Shown here: piece after piece, positions 18,259 to 26,228 of the stretch | Position numbering within the stretch: position 1 is the stretch's first letter | Layout of the letters: every line of letters starts with the position of its first letter | NCBI GenBank assembly: GCA_021325455.1 | Contig: JAJPHD010000004.1 | Span: 117,745 to 181,744, forward strand | DNA: 64,000 nt | Reading direction: 5' to 3' | DNA from: Actinomycetota bacterium | GTDB taxonomy: Bacteria > Actinomycetota > Acidimicrobiia > Acidimicrobiales > JAJPHD01 | Notes under the pieces: model-generated | What the model was told of the DNA's origin: nothing | What the model saw: only the letters and a program-made list of their open reading frames with translations | Databases searched by the model: none | Made by a program: the position numbers and the translations under genes

Positions 18259-19221
18259 CTAGCTGACGGCCCCGTTGATCCGGAAGCTCTTGAGGGCACC
18301 GCTCTGGACGCCCCACTTGTCGAGGATCTTGGTGTAGATGCCCTCGCGCTTCAAGGCATCCAGCGCCGCCAGAATGGCCTTGTCCAGGGGGCCCTTGGGG
18401 ACGGCGATCCCGTAGGGGGCAACCTTGAAGGCCGTACCGGTCAGCTTGAAGGTGCCGTGGGACTGCTTGACTATGTAGGCGGCCACCTGCGAGTCAGCAA
18501 AGCCAACGTCGGCCCGGCCGCTGGAGACGGCCAGGTTGGCCTCGCTCTGGTTCTCGTAGGTCTCCACGTCCACCCCCGGCTTGCCGTCCTTCTTGCAGAT
18601 GGTGTTCTGCTTGGTGGCGTCGCTTTGCTCGGTGGTGCCGCTCTCGACGGCGACCTTGTGCCCGCACAGGCTGGACAGCCCGTTGAAGGTGGTCTTGCTG
18701 CTGGACTTGACGTAGAAGCCTTCGCCGGCCTGGAAGTAGTCCACGAAGTTGACGACCTTTTCCCTGGCCTTGGTGTCGGTGAAGGAGGACAGACCGATGT
18801 CGTACTTCCCGGACGACAGTCCTGGGATGATGGTGTCGAAGGAGGCGTTGACCTCCTTGGCCTTGAGGCCCATGACGGCGGCCAAGGCCTTGCCGAGGTC
18901 GGCGTCCATCCCGATGATCGTGTGCCCGTTGGAGGCGATGAACTCGTCTGGCGGGTAGGTGGCGTCCATGGCCATGGTGATCGAGCCCTTGGACCGGAGC
19001 GACTTGGGCACCAGGGCGGCCACTTGGGGGATCTTGGCCGGGGTGCCGGAGGCCGAAGCGGCGGCGCTGCTCGGCGTCGACGAGGAGGCTGAGGTGTTGG
19101 GCTTGGCCGGTGAGCCCCCGCAGGCCGCTCCGGCCAGGGCCAAGGTGGCGAGGCCGGCGGCCAGCGTGGCCGGCCACCGGAGCCGGGCCGCTGTTCGCAT
19201 ATGTTCTCGGGCTTTTTTCAT
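18259..19221 (-). CDS. Polar amino acid ABC transporter, substrate-binding lipoprotein
   Basis: 320 residues from ATG 19221 (AGGAA at 7 nt); an open frame continues upstream to 19350 without features. A lipoprotein signal ends in [10 protein letters not shown], followed by a Ser/Ala/Thr linker. The mature part is a family 3 binding protein: [15 protein letters not shown], then [15 protein letters not shown] and [14 protein letters not shown]. It captures an amino acid or opine-like ligand outside the membrane. First gene of a three-gene operon on the minus strand. Confidence 0.9.
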   Translation of the reverse strand: MKKAREHMRTAARLRWPATLAAGLATLALAGAACGGSPAKPNTSASSSTPSSAAASASGTPAKIPQVAALVPKSLRSKGSITMAMDATYPPDEFIASNGHTIIGMDADLGKALAAVMGLKAKEVNASFDTIIPGLSSGKYDIGLSSFTDTKAREKVVNFVDYFQAGEGFYVKSSSKTTFNGLSSLCGHKVAVESGTTEQSDATKQNTICKKDGKPGVDVETYENQSEANLAVSSGRADVGFADSQVAAYIVKQSHGTFKLTGTAFKVAPYGIAVPKGPLDKAILAALDALKREGIYTKILDKWGVQSGALKSFRINGAVS

Positions 19222-19508
19222 GTCGGGTTCCTGGACGTGCTGGGCGGTAACACTCTTATAGCAGGTTGGCCTGGTTCGGCCACCTCGGGCCCTTCGCCTC
19301 GTGGAAGGCGCAGCATCCCTTGCGGGGCCTGGTTGCCGGTGGTCCCCCATGGGGGTCGGCGTATGCGAGGAACCTCGGACCAGGCCACAGTTGCGGGCGC
19401 TCGTCCCCGTTGGCCCGCCGGTAGGGAGCCGGCGCCGAACCCACTGAGCCGGAGGCCGGCCGCCCCCTCACTGGCACCCGGTCACCGGGCCGGTCATGCT
19501 TGGTGGTG
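19222..19508. other. Divergent promoter region
   Basis: This gap of just under 300 bases separates the minus-strand amino acid transporter operon from the plus-strand amidase. I did not find a clear -35/-10 pair or operator in it. Confidence 0.3.
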
Positions 19509-20948
19509 ATGGCTTCGACGCAACTCGGCGAGCTATGCCACCTCAGTGCCTCCCACCTGGCCCAGCTGCTTCGCTCCGGCCAGGTGTCGTCCCGGGAGGT
19601 TCTCTCGGCCCACCTGGCCCTCATCGAGGCCGAGAACCCGGGGCTCAACGCCATCGTCACCCTCACTGCGGAGCGGGCCATGGACCAGGCGGCCGCGGCC
19701 GACAGCGCCTTTGCCAGGAGGGACCCCCTGGGCCCCCTCCACGGCCTCCCGGTGGCTCACAAGGACCTCATCGACGTGGCCGGGGTGCGCACCACCTACG
19801 GGTCCCTCCTCTACCGGGACCACGTCCCCACAAGGGACCACCTCGTCGTGTCCCGGATGCGGACGGCCGGTGCGGTGATGGTGGGCAAGACCAACACCCC
19901 CGAGCTCGGGTGTGGCTCCCAGACCCACAACCGGGTGTTCGGGGCCACGGCCAACCCCTGGGACCCGAGCCGCACCTGTGGCGGCAGCAGCGGGGGCGCC
20001 GCCGTGGCCCTGGCCACGGGCATGGTGGCCCTGGCCGACGGGTCGGACATGGGAGGCTCGCTTCGCAACCCGGCCAGCTTCTGCGGGGTGGTGGGCCTGC
20101 GCCCCACCCCGGGTCGGGTCCCCTCGGTACCCTCCCGCCACGCCTGGTTCGACCTCTCGGTGGTGGGGCCCATGGCAAGGGACGTGCAGGACGCCGCCCT
20201 GCTGCTCTCGGTGCTGGCCGGTCCCGACCACCGCTCCCCCCGGGCCCTGGAGCAGGCCGGCCATGCCTTCACCGCCCCTCTGGAACGCGACTTCCGGGGG
20301 GTCCGGGTGGCGTTCTCCTCGCGCCCGTGGGGCCTGCCCTTCGAATCGGAGGTGGTGGCCGTCCAGGAGGCCCAGCGCGACCGCCTGGAGGAGCTGGGCT
20401 GCGTGGTGGAGGAGGCCGAGCCCGACCTCTCCCAGGCCGACCGGGTGTTCCGGGTCCTGCGGGGCTGGCATCTGGCCACCCTCTACGGCGCCGAGGTGGA
20501 GCGGGCCGAAGACATGGTCGGCCCCCAGGTGCGCGACAACGTGGCCTACGGCCGCACGGTGACCGCAGCCGACCTGGGCTGGGCCGAGGAGGCCCGTTCC
20601 GCCCTGGCCGAGCGCCTGGGGGGCTTCTGGGACCGCTACGAGTTCTTCGTGCTGCCGGTCAGCCAGGTCCTTCCCTTCCCCATAGAGGAGCCCTGGGTCT
20701 CCGCCGTGGAGGGCCACCCCATGCCCGACTACCTGGCCTGGATGGCCTCCTGCTACCTGGTGAGCGTGCTGGGGGCTCCCGCCGCCTCCGTCCCGGCGGC
20801 GTTCTCCGCCGGAGGCCTGCCCGTGGGTATGCAGATCGTGGGCCGGCCCAGGGACGACCTGGGGGTGCTCCGCCTGGCCCGGGCCTTCGAGCAGGTGGCC
20901 GGGGTCGGTGAGAGGTGGCCGCCGGCGACTAGAGGTGAGGACACCTAG
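19509..20948 (+). CDS. Amidase signature family hydrolase
   Basis: 479 residues from ATG 19509 (TTG/GTG codons just before it could also be used). The Ser-cisSer-Lys triad is visible: Lys in PVAHKDLIDVAG, the cis-Ser in TCGGSSGGAAVALATG, and the nucleophile Ser in DGSDMGGSLRNPAS. The usual GDIGGS is SDMGGS here, which is acceptable. No signal peptide. It hydrolyses a carboxamide, possibly a compound brought in by the divergent amino acid transporter, though this is only neighbourhood evidence. Confidence 0.85.
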   Translation: MASTQLGELCHLSASHLAQLLRSGQVSSREVLSAHLALIEAENPGLNAIVTLTAERAMDQAAAADSAFARRDPLGPLHGLPVAHKDLIDVAGVRTTYGSLLYRDHVPTRDHLVVSRMRTAGAVMVGKTNTPELGCGSQTHNRVFGATANPWDPSRTCGGSSGGAAVALATGMVALADGSDMGGSLRNPASFCGVVGLRPTPGRVPSVPSRHAWFDLSVVGPMARDVQDAALLLSVLAGPDHRSPRALEQAGHAFTAPLERDFRGVRVAFSSRPWGLPFESEVVAVQEAQRDRLEELGCVVEEAEPDLSQADRVFRVLRGWHLATLYGAEVERAEDMVGPQVRDNVAYGRTVTAADLGWAEEARSALAERLGGFWDRYEFFVLPVSQVLPFPIEEPWVSAVEGHPMPDYLAWMASCYLVSVLGAPAASVPAAFSAGGLPVGMQIVGRPRDDLGVLRLARAFEQVAGVGERWPPATRGEDT

Positions 20949-21456
20949 CCCTTCCTGCCAGAGGAGGGCACCAAAGCAACTTCATGCAATCTCAATGCGA
21001 ACAAAGGTTGCACTATGCAGCACTTGCCTTCCTCTGGTCGGAGGTGCCTCGGTGATGACAAGAAGCGGCCTGCTCGATGACGAAGGGCAGCATGAAGGCC
21101 TGCCTCCGGGCCTTCAGAGTGGAGTAAGGCGGAGACCTCTTCGGCCACGACGAGGCCGTGGCGGTGGTTGGCCAGGCAAATCACCGACTCACTCTGCCGG
21201 CCGTGGCACTGTCGGCCCAGACTCCCACTGTTGCCCTGCCTCCGGTCAAGGCCCGAGTCGTCTAATGAGGGACTTGTGTCCATGGCCATGAAAAAGTCCT
21301 CGCGTGTGGCCAAGTCGATGTCCTCGCGTCTGGCCGTGTAGAAGTTGGGCTTCCCCCCAAACCGTGGAGGCTTCTGGATTGGTCGTTGCAGCATGACATC
21401 TGCCCGCACCCCAGCACCACCCGAGTCGGTTGAGGGCGTCTGATCCTGGGACGGTT
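20949..21456. other. Non-coding or decayed stretch left of the IS3 remnant
   Basis: A minus-strand frame (20945-21589) runs through this stretch. It encodes a protein-like run around 21280-21400 (GGKPNFYTARREDIDLATRE), but I recognise no family and see no start signal. Base composition is less GC-rich than the neighbours, which suggests imported, decayed DNA. Confidence 0.35.
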
Positions 21457-22246
21457 TCACGCGGCGTCTGCATCGTTGGCAGCGCGTTCGACGAGCAGGG
21501 CCTCGTAGGCGGCTGGCAGGAGCATCTGATCTGACAGCTGCTGTGGCGCCGGGTGGTGTTGTACGTGTCGATGAAGCGGGCCACCGCACGTCGGGCCTCG
21601 GCCTTGGTGGCGAAGCGGTGCCTGCTCAAGAGCTCGAACTCGAGGGTGGAGTGCCAGCTCTCGATGACGGCGTTATCGAAGCACGACCCCACACGACCGG
21701 CCGACTGGGAGACGCCGGGACGATCGCAGGCCGCCGCGAAGTCCGACGCGGTGAACTCCGAGCCCTTGTCGCTGTGAAAGATGACGCCGGCGACGTCCCC
21801 GCCGCGCACGGCAGCTGCCATCTGCAGCGCCCCGGTGGCGAGCTCGGCGTCGTGGTGGTCGCCCAGGGCGAATCCCGGTATGCGTCGGGCGGCCAAGTCC
21901 AGCACGCTCGCCAAGTAGAGCTTGCCCTCGTCGGTGGGGATCTCGGTCAGGTCCCCGCACCACTTCTCGTCGGGCTTCTGCGCCGAGAAGTCGCGCTTTG
22001 AGCAGGTCGGGAAGCGGCGCGGCGGCCTTGTCCGGCCTGGTCAGGGACCGAAGGCGCCGCTTGGGCCGGGCCACGAGCCCCTGGCGGGCCATCGAATCCG
22101 CCACGGTCTTCTCCGCCACCGCCCAGCCATCCTCGACGAGCTCGGTGTGGATTCTCGGCGACCCGTAGGTGCGCGGCGTGCCGCCGGAGTCCTCGAAGAT
22201 GCGTTTCACCTCGGCGTCGAGCTCCACCCGCCGGCGCTGGCGGGGG
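21457..22246 (-). pseudogene. IS3 orfB transposase, frameshifted
   Basis: Reads TPRQRRRVELDAEVKRIFED, YGSPRIHTELVEDGWAVAEK and LTRPDKAAAPLPDLLK in one frame. The rest (RDFSAQKPDEKWCGDLTEIP, HSDKGSEFTASDF, NAVIESWHSTLEFELLSRH, YNTTRRHSSC) is in another. One extra A in the minus-strand AAA at 21999-21997 accounts for the shift. A second shift near 21520 separates RRHSSC from the true end MLLPAAYEALLVERAANDAD, which stops at 21457-21459. The DDE residues (Asp in GDLTE, Asp in HSDKG, Glu in VIESWHS) are preserved, so decay is recent or the shifts are sequencing errors. Confidence 0.8.
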
Positions 22247-22253
22247 GTGGTGC

Positions 22254-22313
22254 CAAGTGCTGTCGGTTCCTCGGGCTGTCGGAGTCGTGGTTCTACAAGT
22301 GGCACGACCGACC
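22254..22313 (+). pseudogene. Inverted 5' end of the IS3 orfB
   Basis: On the plus strand this short piece reads CRFLGLSESWFYKWHDRPP. This is the segment that should directly precede TPRQRRR in the minus-strand transposase. It therefore points the wrong way relative to the remainder of its own gene. GC-rich, imperfect inverted repeats flank it (near 22239-22252 and 22311-22322), consistent with a ~65-70 bp local inversion. Confidence 0.6.
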
Positions 22314-22703
22314 GCCCCCACCGCTGGAGCCGGAACCAAGTCTGAAGGATCTCGTGGCGGCCCTGGTGGCACCAGTCCGGAGCGGCCTGGTGCTGACCCG
22401 GGCCACATTGGCTGCCGTTGGCCGCACGGTTGGCGCCGGGACGCGCCAAGGCGAGCGCCGGTTCATGCTCCAGTCGCTGCTCTCCCAGCAACCGGCACGG
22501 ACCATTGCCGCTCTGTCCTCCCACGCCGAGGACTGGGCTCGCAGCTATGCGTCCTGGGGGCCAGGGTTGCCGGGATTGCCGAGTGGTGGGCCGATCGCGC
22601 CGCTCACACCGGACGAGTCCTGGCCTCGTGCGGCGCCCGGCCCGTCAGATAGAGAGCAACCCGGGGCAGTGGGCCGGAAGGCCAGGTGCGAGCGGATGAG
22701 GAG
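22314..22703. other. Unassigned region between IS3 remnant and lipoprotein gene
   Basis: Both strands have open frames, but none shows a motif, signal peptide or a credible start. No orfA of the IS3 element was found here, and I see nothing else. Confidence 0.3.
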
Positions 22704-23183
22704 CTAGCGGACCACCACCCGGACCCAAAACCGCCGCTCGGCCGGCGGGCAGAGGACGTCCTCGCCGCAGAGCCGCCGGCGGGCGCTGACCTCGGCTGTT
22801 CCGGGGCGCAGGGCGACGAAGGAGGCGACCACCGCACCACAGCCCTGTCCGGGCACGCAGCCGGGGGCCCGGGAGGGGCGGGTCCGGGTGCCGGTCAGGC
22901 CCAGGACGGCGGGGGCCGAGGTGGCCACATGGCCCCAGTAGGTGCTGGGCAGGGTGATCCTCAGGCGCCCCCCCAGCCCGAGGTGCACGGTCGAGCCCTG
23001 GCTGCTGGGGCCGATGTCGAGGCGGGTAGGGGAGCCCGAGGTGGACGGGGTCGCTGTCCGGGAGGGTGTGGAGGCGGGACGGCCCCCGGGGCCCGGCGTC
23101 CCGCAGCCGGCCGTGGAGGCCAGGCCGGCGGCGAGGCAGGCGGAGGCCAGGAGGGTCCGGCCCCGGCCTGCTACCGCCGGCAA
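22704..23183 (-). CDS. Secreted lipoprotein with chagasin (I42)-like beta domain
   Basis: 159 residues from TTG 23183, 14 bases after the upstream stop. A lipoprotein signal ends LASTAGCGTP, followed by a Ser/Thr/Pro linker. The mature domain has LRITLPSTYWGHVATSAPAV, a Cys pair (PGCVPGQGCG), GTAEVSARR and a closing ERRFWVRVVVR. This order (TLP-loop, GTA-strand, last strand ending in a hydrophobic VRV run) resembles chagasin-type cysteine-protease inhibitors, but the NPTTGY loop is replaced, so inhibitor function is uncertain. It follows a secreted metallopeptidase-like gene. Confidence 0.55.
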   Translation of the reverse strand: MPAVAGRGRTLLASACLAAGLASTAGCGTPGPGGRPASTPSRTATPSTSGSPTRLDIGPSSQGSTVHLGLGGRLRITLPSTYWGHVATSAPAVLGLTGTRTRPSRAPGCVPGQGCGAVVASFVALRPGTAEVSARRRLCGEDVLCPPAERRFWVRVVVR

Positions 23184-23197
23184 CAGGGGGCCGAGGG

Positions 23198-25945
23198 CTA
23201 CTTGACCGTCACCGTGATGGTCTTGAACTCGGCTGCCCCCAGGGTGAAGCTGGTCGTGGCCGCCTTGCCTCCCCCCGAGACGCTGAGGGTGTAGTAGGCG
23301 GCGTGACCCCCTGACCCGCCCGGGGCTGCGGGGAGAGCCTCGTTCTGGTACTGCATCTGCTGGCCTGCCTGGCAGGAGGTGGCGACATTGGTGAGGGGCA
23401 GCGATGACAGGTTGATGTTGACCCCGGGCGAGGTGTTGTGGCTGGTGAGCTTGAGCCGGGACACCACGGGGTAGGGGGTGCCGTTCCCGTCCACCACCAG
23501 CACCCGGATGCCTCGGGTCACCCCCTCACCGCACAGCGGGACCGTGGCGCTCACCGGTGCCTCTCCATCCCCGTTGTCGGTGATGGCCAGCGACCCCGTG
23601 AACTTGCCCCTGGACGTGGGGGCGAAGGTCACCGGTTCGCTGAACCCGCTGTTCACGGCGTAACGGCTGGGCGGTGAGGTGGCCCCGGGAGCCGAGAACG
23701 GGGCCGCCGTGGCCAGCGAGTCGACGATCAGCTCGGCCTGCCCCGTGTTGGTCACCTGAGTGGATTGCGTCGTCCCCGGGTAGCCGGGGACCTGCGTGGT
23801 GAGCACGGTGGGGGGGAACACCAGCTGGCTGGGCGAGGCCGATATGGCCGGTTCGAGGCCCGTGCCGTCCAGGCTGACAGTGAGGGTGGGGTTGGCGGGG
23901 TCGTCGGTGCTCACCACCAATGTGCCGCTGGCGGGCCCGGGTGCCGAGGGGTTGAAGGTGACAGTCAGCTCGATGGAGCTGCCAGCAGCGATGGTGGCGG
24001 GCAGGGCCACGGGGGACGTGACGGTGAAGTCACCCGAGGGCACCACGCTCTGGAGGTGCAGGTCGCAGGGGCCGGTGTTGCTCACCCGGAGGGACTGGGA
24101 GACCGAGTCCGGCGAGGTGCGGTTGTCCGTGGCCACCCCGCCGAAGTGCAGCGCCGAGGCGTCGAGGGTGGCGACCGGCACCCCCACGGTGGCGTTCACC
24201 TGAACCGACGCTGGCGAGCTCGGGTCGTCGCTCGAGACGACGAACGATCCTGTCTCGGGGCCTCCGGAGGAGTTGGCCGGCGGGGAGTCGGTCACCTGGA
24301 AGCCCAGCGAGTCGCTGGGGGCCAGGACCTGGGGCAGGGCCGGCGAGGGGGACACGGACATGTCCGGTGAGCTGCCCCCTCCCATGGTGGCCCCCTCGAG
24401 GGTGAGCGGGGCGGTGCCGGTGTTGGTCGCCGTGACCGTACCGGTGGCGGTGGTCCCCCGGCACACGAGGCCGAGGTTGAGGGGCCCGGGGGAAAGGGTG
24501 TCCTGGGGGATGCCGACGGTCCCGGTCATGGGGACCGTCCAGGTGGAGTTGCCCTGGTCGGGAGCGGTGCTCGGGTCCCGGTTGTCGGCGTCGATCACCA
24601 CGCTGCCGGTGTAGGGGCCCGCTGAGTTGTCCGAGGCCGGGGGTGAGAACTGGACGTGAACGGTGAGGCTGGCACCCGGGGGGATGGTGGCGGTGGTGGG
24701 CGGAACGTCGAGGAAGGAGTAACGGGAGTCGGTGCCGGTCCCGAAGCGGACATTGAGGACGTTCATGTCGCCTCCCCCGGAGTTGGAGATGACCACGTCC
24801 CGAACGGCCGTGGTCCCCCGGGGGACCGTCCCGAAGTCCAGCGATGCCGTGACCGACGGGTTGGCCGCCGGCCCGTAGCGCTTCACGCAGCCGAAATAGG
24901 TGGGGTCGTTGGACCACTCGCGCTGCATCTGGTAGGGGTGGCCGTGGAGCACGATGTTGGTGCCGTCGGGCTCCCAGGGCGCCTGGTTGTAGGCGCACTT
25001 GTCCCCGATCTCCCCCGCCAGGCCGTCCACGTTGTCGTACCAGGCGTTGAGCAGGGGGTCGGTGTTGGCCTCGAACATCTCGTGGGACACGGCGCTGAGG
25101 GTGATGTCGGCGGCGGCGCCGTTGGGGTAGGCGGGGGCATTGGGGCTGGTGTAGCAGTCCCCCAGGGAGGCGTAGGGCATGTTGGCGTAGATGGTGTTGG
25201 TGCCGAAGTAGGAGTGGTAGGCGCAGTACCCGTTCCCCACGGGGTTGGAGGCGGCCGCGAAGCAGCTGGTCTGGGAGCTGTTGGTGCAGCTGTCCACCGG
25301 GTCCCCGGTGGCGGTGAAGTATCCCGTGAACACGAAGTACATGGTGCTGAGCCCAGGAGGCTGCCAGCCCGGGTTGGCGCTGATGGCGGCGCTCACCGCC
25401 CCCTGGATGTCGGAGTCGAGGAGGGGGTCGCTGCCCTCTCCGCTGTGGGGAAATGCCGAGGTGTCCACCCAGGTCCCGCCGTAAGTGGCGGCATCGGGCA
25501 CGGGCTGGTTGGTTCCGTCGGTGTACTGGGTGACGATGTTGTAGGTGGGCGTCCCCCCGATGTCCTCGAAGTAGCGCTGGATGGTGGCCATGTACCCGGG
25601 GGCGAAGGCGGTCCCCGGCGGCTGCCAGAAGATGAGGTAGTTCACCGGGGCCCGCATCACCGGTCCCCCGTGCCAGGACATGGCGGTGGTGGAGTCGGCG
25701 GGGATCCCGGTGCTGGTCTCGCCCCTCACCCTGGCATAGGCGGCCGGGGTGGGGAATATGTGCACCAGGTGACCGTGGCCCCGGACCAGGGTCACGGGCT
25801 CGTGGCCGCCACTCGGGCGGAGCGGCCCGGAGGCCGAGGCCCCCGGCACGGCCAGGCCGGTGAGGACGCCCAAGGTGATGATCGACCCCATGCCGAGCCG
25901 GATGAGAGCCCCGGCCATGGTTCTCCGCCCTGGGGACCTTCGCAT
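23198..25945 (-). CDS. Large secreted protein: metallopeptidase-like domain plus ASH/HYDIN-type beta repeats
   Basis: 915 residues from ATG 25945, with a strong GAGGAAGG 8 nt upstream. Signal peptide residues ~1-45 (LIRLGMGSIITLGVLTG, cleavage after ASA). Residues ~80-385 form a Cys-containing domain with VNYLIFWQPPGTAFAPGY, a string of Trp/Tyr and SAVSHEMFEANTDPLLNAWY. HEMFEANTDP resembles a short zinc-protease HExxx site or the EXORDIUM-like fold. Residues ~390-830 carry at least four Ig-like ASH/choice-of-anchor D repeats (LDFGTVPRGTTAVRDVVISN, LHFGGVATDNRTSPDSVSQ). There is no sorting signal, so it is probably secreted. Enzymatic activity is inferred only. Confidence 0.65.
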   Translation of the reverse strand: MRRSPGRRTMAGALIRLGMGSIITLGVLTGLAVPGASASGPLRPSGGHEPVTLVRGHGHLVHIFPTPAAYARVRGETSTGIPADSTTAMSWHGGPVMRAPVNYLIFWQPPGTAFAPGYMATIQRYFEDIGGTPTYNIVTQYTDGTNQPVPDAATYGGTWVDTSAFPHSGEGSDPLLDSDIQGAVSAAISANPGWQPPGLSTMYFVFTGYFTATGDPVDSCTNSSQTSCFAAASNPVGNGYCAYHSYFGTNTIYANMPYASLGDCYTSPNAPAYPNGAAADITLSAVSHEMFEANTDPLLNAWYDNVDGLAGEIGDKCAYNQAPWEPDGTNIVLHGHPYQMQREWSNDPTYFGCVKRYGPAANPSVTASLDFGTVPRGTTAVRDVVISNSGGGDMNVLNVRFGTGTDSRYSFLDVPPTTATIPPGASLTVHVQFSPPASDNSAGPYTGSVVIDADNRDPSTAPDQGNSTWTVPMTGTVGIPQDTLSPGPLNLGLVCRGTTATGTVTATNTGTAPLTLEGATMGGGSSPDMSVSPSPALPQVLAPSDSLGFQVTDSPPANSSGGPETGSFVVSSDDPSSPASVQVNATVGVPVATLDASALHFGGVATDNRTSPDSVSQSLRVSNTGPCDLHLQSVVPSGDFTVTSPVALPATIAAGSSIELTVTFNPSAPGPASGTLVVSTDDPANPTLTVSLDGTGLEPAISASPSQLVFPPTVLTTQVPGYPGTTQSTQVTNTGQAELIVDSLATAAPFSAPGATSPPSRYAVNSGFSEPVTFAPTSRGKFTGSLAITDNGDGEAPVSATVPLCGEGVTRGIRVLVVDGNGTPYPVVSRLKLTSHNTSPGVNINLSSLPLTNVATSCQAGQQMQYQNEALPAAPGGSGGHAAYYTLSVSGGGKAATTSFTLGAAEFKTITVTVK

Positions 25946-26228
25946 GGTTCCGCCCTTCCTCGAGCCGTTCCCGCCTTCCCGCCCGCTGCCGGCCGGGGAG
26001 ATCCGGGGCGCCGCTACCCGGGTTCCTGAGGGCACCGGTCGCCCGGGACGAGTATGGGCTGGCGCCGTCCCCATTTCACCGGGTGACGGCCCTGGTCCCG
26101 CCCCTGGTTTCGACCCTGGCCGGGGGTGTCAGGGTAGGAAGGCGCCCCTCCCGGGCGGGGGCGAGGCCGGCCTTGGCTACGGTCCCCTCCTCGGGGCCGG
26201 CGGCGGCGACGGTCCGGCGTCCCTCCGC

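Larger units (their letters stand above)
21457..22313 (-). mobile_element. IS3-family insertion sequence remnant
   Basis: Only the orfB transposase part is recognisable. It has frameshifts and an inverted 5' end; orfA and terminal inverted repeats were not found. See the two pseudogene entries for the pieces. It lies between the amidase and the chagasin-like lipoprotein gene. Confidence 0.75.

Noticed and set aside
21990..22005. Programmed frameshift in the IS3 transposase
   Set aside because: The usual IS3 slip site is at the orfA/orfB border with an A6G-type run; here the shift is in the middle of orfB at a short AAA.
24656..26029. 457-codon plus-strand frame
   Set aside because: Antisense to the secreted metallopeptidase-like gene; Gly/Val/His-rich repeats only.
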